DNA from: CAIXQW01 sp046049675
Lineage (GTDB): Bacteria > Bacteroidota > Bacteroidia > Chitinophagales > Chitinophagaceae
Reading direction: 5' to 3'
DNA length: 24,734 nt
Assembly (NCBI GenBank): GCA_046049675.1
Contig: JBJORA010000080.1
Span: forward strand, 1 to 24,734
Below the pieces are notes generated by a model, which saw only the letters and a list, made by a program, of their open reading frames with translations, searched no databases and was not told where the DNA came from. This document shows positions 23,610 to 24,734 of the stretch, one piece after another; the stretch's first letter is position 1, and every line of letters begins with the position of its first letter. The translations under genes and the position numbers were made by a program.

Positions 23610-23638
23610 AGAATGCTGATTGTCCCCTAATAGTAAAA

Positions 23639-23668
23639 AAAAGCCGCTAGTAAATACCAGCGGCTTTT
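23639..23668 (-). terminator. Intrinsic terminator after rpoC
   Basis: Perfect 10-bp stem AAAAGCCGCT/AGCGGCTTTT with a 10-nt loop; on the minus strand it runs into eight T in total. It lies 24 bp beyond the rpoC stop, at the expected end of the RNA polymerase operon. Confidence 0.9.
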
Positions 23669-23691
23669 GAATTTGTGTTTGTTGTGTTATA

Positions 23692-24734
23692 CTATTCGTC
23701 GTCAAACTCAAGCATTTCACGGCTTTCAAGCATCATCTCGAAATCGTCCTTACTACCAACAATCAAGTTATTCCACTCTGGTAAACCAGTACCACTTGGA
23801 ATAGCGTGGCCAGTAATTACGTTTTCTTTCAAGCCCCATAGGTAATCGCTCTTACCGTTAATAGCGGCAGTGCTTAATACCTTAGTTGTTTCCTGGAACG
23901 ATGCTGCAGATATCCATGAGAATGTACCTAAGCTCGCTTTAGTAATACCAAGCAATAACGGACTACTTGTAGCAGGCGCTGCATCACGGTATTGTACCAG
24001 TGCCTTATCAGCACGACGCAATGCACCGTTCTCTTCGCGTAGTTCGCGGATGCTTACTATTTGACCAGCTTTAAGTGTTTCGCTACCACCAGCTTCAGTT
24101 ACTACCTTCTTATCAAAGATGTAATCATTCTCTTGTTGGAACTCTAACTTATCTACAACGTCTTCTTGTAAGAACTTCGTATCGCCGGCATCTTCGATAG
24201 TAACCTTACGCATCATTTGACGCACAATTACTTCTACGTGCTTATCGTTGATTTTTACACCCTGCAAACGATATACTTCTTGAATTTCGTTTACCAAGTA
24301 CTCTTGTACCGCATAAGGACCTTTGATACGAAGAATATCTGTAGGCGTGATACTACCATCTGTAAATGGTGTACCCGCTTTAATAAAGTCGTCTTGTTGA
24401 ATAAGGATGTGCTTACTTGTAGGTACTAAGTACTTACGCTCAACGCCATCTTTATTTTGTACAAATACTTCTTTGTTACCACGCTTAATGCCGCCGAATG
24501 TTACCACACCATCAATCTCTGCAACCACAGCTGGGTTACTTGGTTGACGTGCTTCAAACAATTCAGTAACACGTGGAAGACCACCCGTGATATCCTTACT
24601 ACGACCAAGTACACGTGGTATTTTTACAAGTACTTGACCTACTTGGATTGCATCACCATCATTAACGATAAGGTGAGAACCAACTGGAATATTGTAAACT
24701 TTGTCGCTCTTACCGCCTTCTACAAAGATTGTAG
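23692..24734 (-). CDS. rpoC: RNA polymerase beta' subunit, C-terminal part (truncated by window edge)
   Basis: The frame stays open to the window edge, so only the last ~346 residues are visible. The first part reads TIFVEGGKSDKVYNIPVGSH ... DITGGLPRVTELFEARQPSNPA; DITGGLPRV-ELFEAR is among the most conserved parts of the beta' C-terminus. It continues with LRIKGPYAVQEYLVNEIQEVYRLQGVKINDKHVEVIVRQMMRKV, the conserved core, and later LLGITKASLGTFSWISAASFQETTKVL. Beta' carries the catalytic magnesium site of the RNA polymerase core enzyme (upstream of this window). The acidic tail (MMLESREMLEFDDE) is usual for Bacteroidota. A methionine at 24561 is internal and not a start. A strong terminator follows the stop. 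Confidence 0.98.
   Translation of the reverse strand, partial: TIFVEGGKSDKVYNIPVGSHLIVNDGDAIQVGQVLVKIPRVLGRSKDITGGLPRVTELFEARQPSNPAVVAEIDGVVTFGGIKRGNKEVFVQNKDGVERKYLVPTSKHILIQQDDFIKAGTPFTDGSITPTDILRIKGPYAVQEYLVNEIQEVYRLQGVKINDKHVEVIVRQMMRKVTIEDAGDTKFLQEDVVDKLEFQQENDYIFDKKVVTEAGGSETLKAGQIVSIRELREENGALRRADKALVQYRDAAPATSSPLLLGITKASLGTFSWISAASFQETTKVLSTAAINGKSDYLWGLKENVITGHAIPSGTGLPEWNNLIVGSKDDFEMMLESREMLEFDDE

Noticed and set aside
23454..23729. A 91-codon minus-strand frame rich in Leu/Thr/Lys/His
   Set aside because: It overlaps the rpoC 3' end, the rpoC terminator and the GT-rich repeats; its composition is simply the translation of the repeats.

Overview
The window looks like chromosomal DNA of a member of the Bacteroidota, most likely a Chitinophagaceae-type bacterium. 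The evidence is a low-GC, AT-rich sequence; -7 promoter boxes of the form TAnnTTTG instead of TATAAT; secreted proteins with a type IX secretion (T9SS) sorting tail, SprB-like repeats and a DUF4476-like domain; lipoproteins; and a futalosine-pathway menaquinone gene. I see no rRNA, tRNA, CRISPR array, insertion sequence or phage genes. Both edges cut through genes: a PhoX-family protein on the left and rpoC on the right.

Layout. Positions 1-1518 hold the 3' part of a secreted PhoX-like protein. Positions 1561-5031 hold a tight plus-strand operon of arginase, a Wzx-like flippase and a SAM methyltransferase, with gaps of 6 nt at both junctions. Facing it, on the minus strand, are smc (7224-10742) and then an unusual soluble protein that joins a ClpB-like AAA+ ATPase to an FtsH-type M41 zinc protease (5052-7073). 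A small lipoprotein gene (10958-11482) diverges from smc and converges on mqnE. The minus-strand block 11488-18107 contains a large SprB-repeat adhesin-like protein, a terminator, an M1 aminopeptidase lipoprotein and mqnE. After a 549-bp gap comes a plus-strand pair: a biotin carrier protein and a 904-residue secreted coiled-coil protein. Then come a divergent pair (a minus-strand beta-barrel protein and a plus-strand small Cys-containing exported protein), a repeat-rich intergenic stretch between two facing terminators, and the 3' end of rpoC.

How the genes relate. Most are core or cell-surface functions (chromosome organisation, menaquinone, transcription, envelope proteins) rather than one pathway. 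The strongest candidate for something little described is the Clp-type AAA+/M41 fusion protease. It combines an unfoldase module and a protease module that normally occur in different machines, and it has no membrane anchor. Other points of interest are the many -7 boxes placed only 4-8 nt before start codons (predicted leaderless or nearly leaderless mRNAs), the exported coiled-coil protein, and the repeats between the facing terminators near rpoC.
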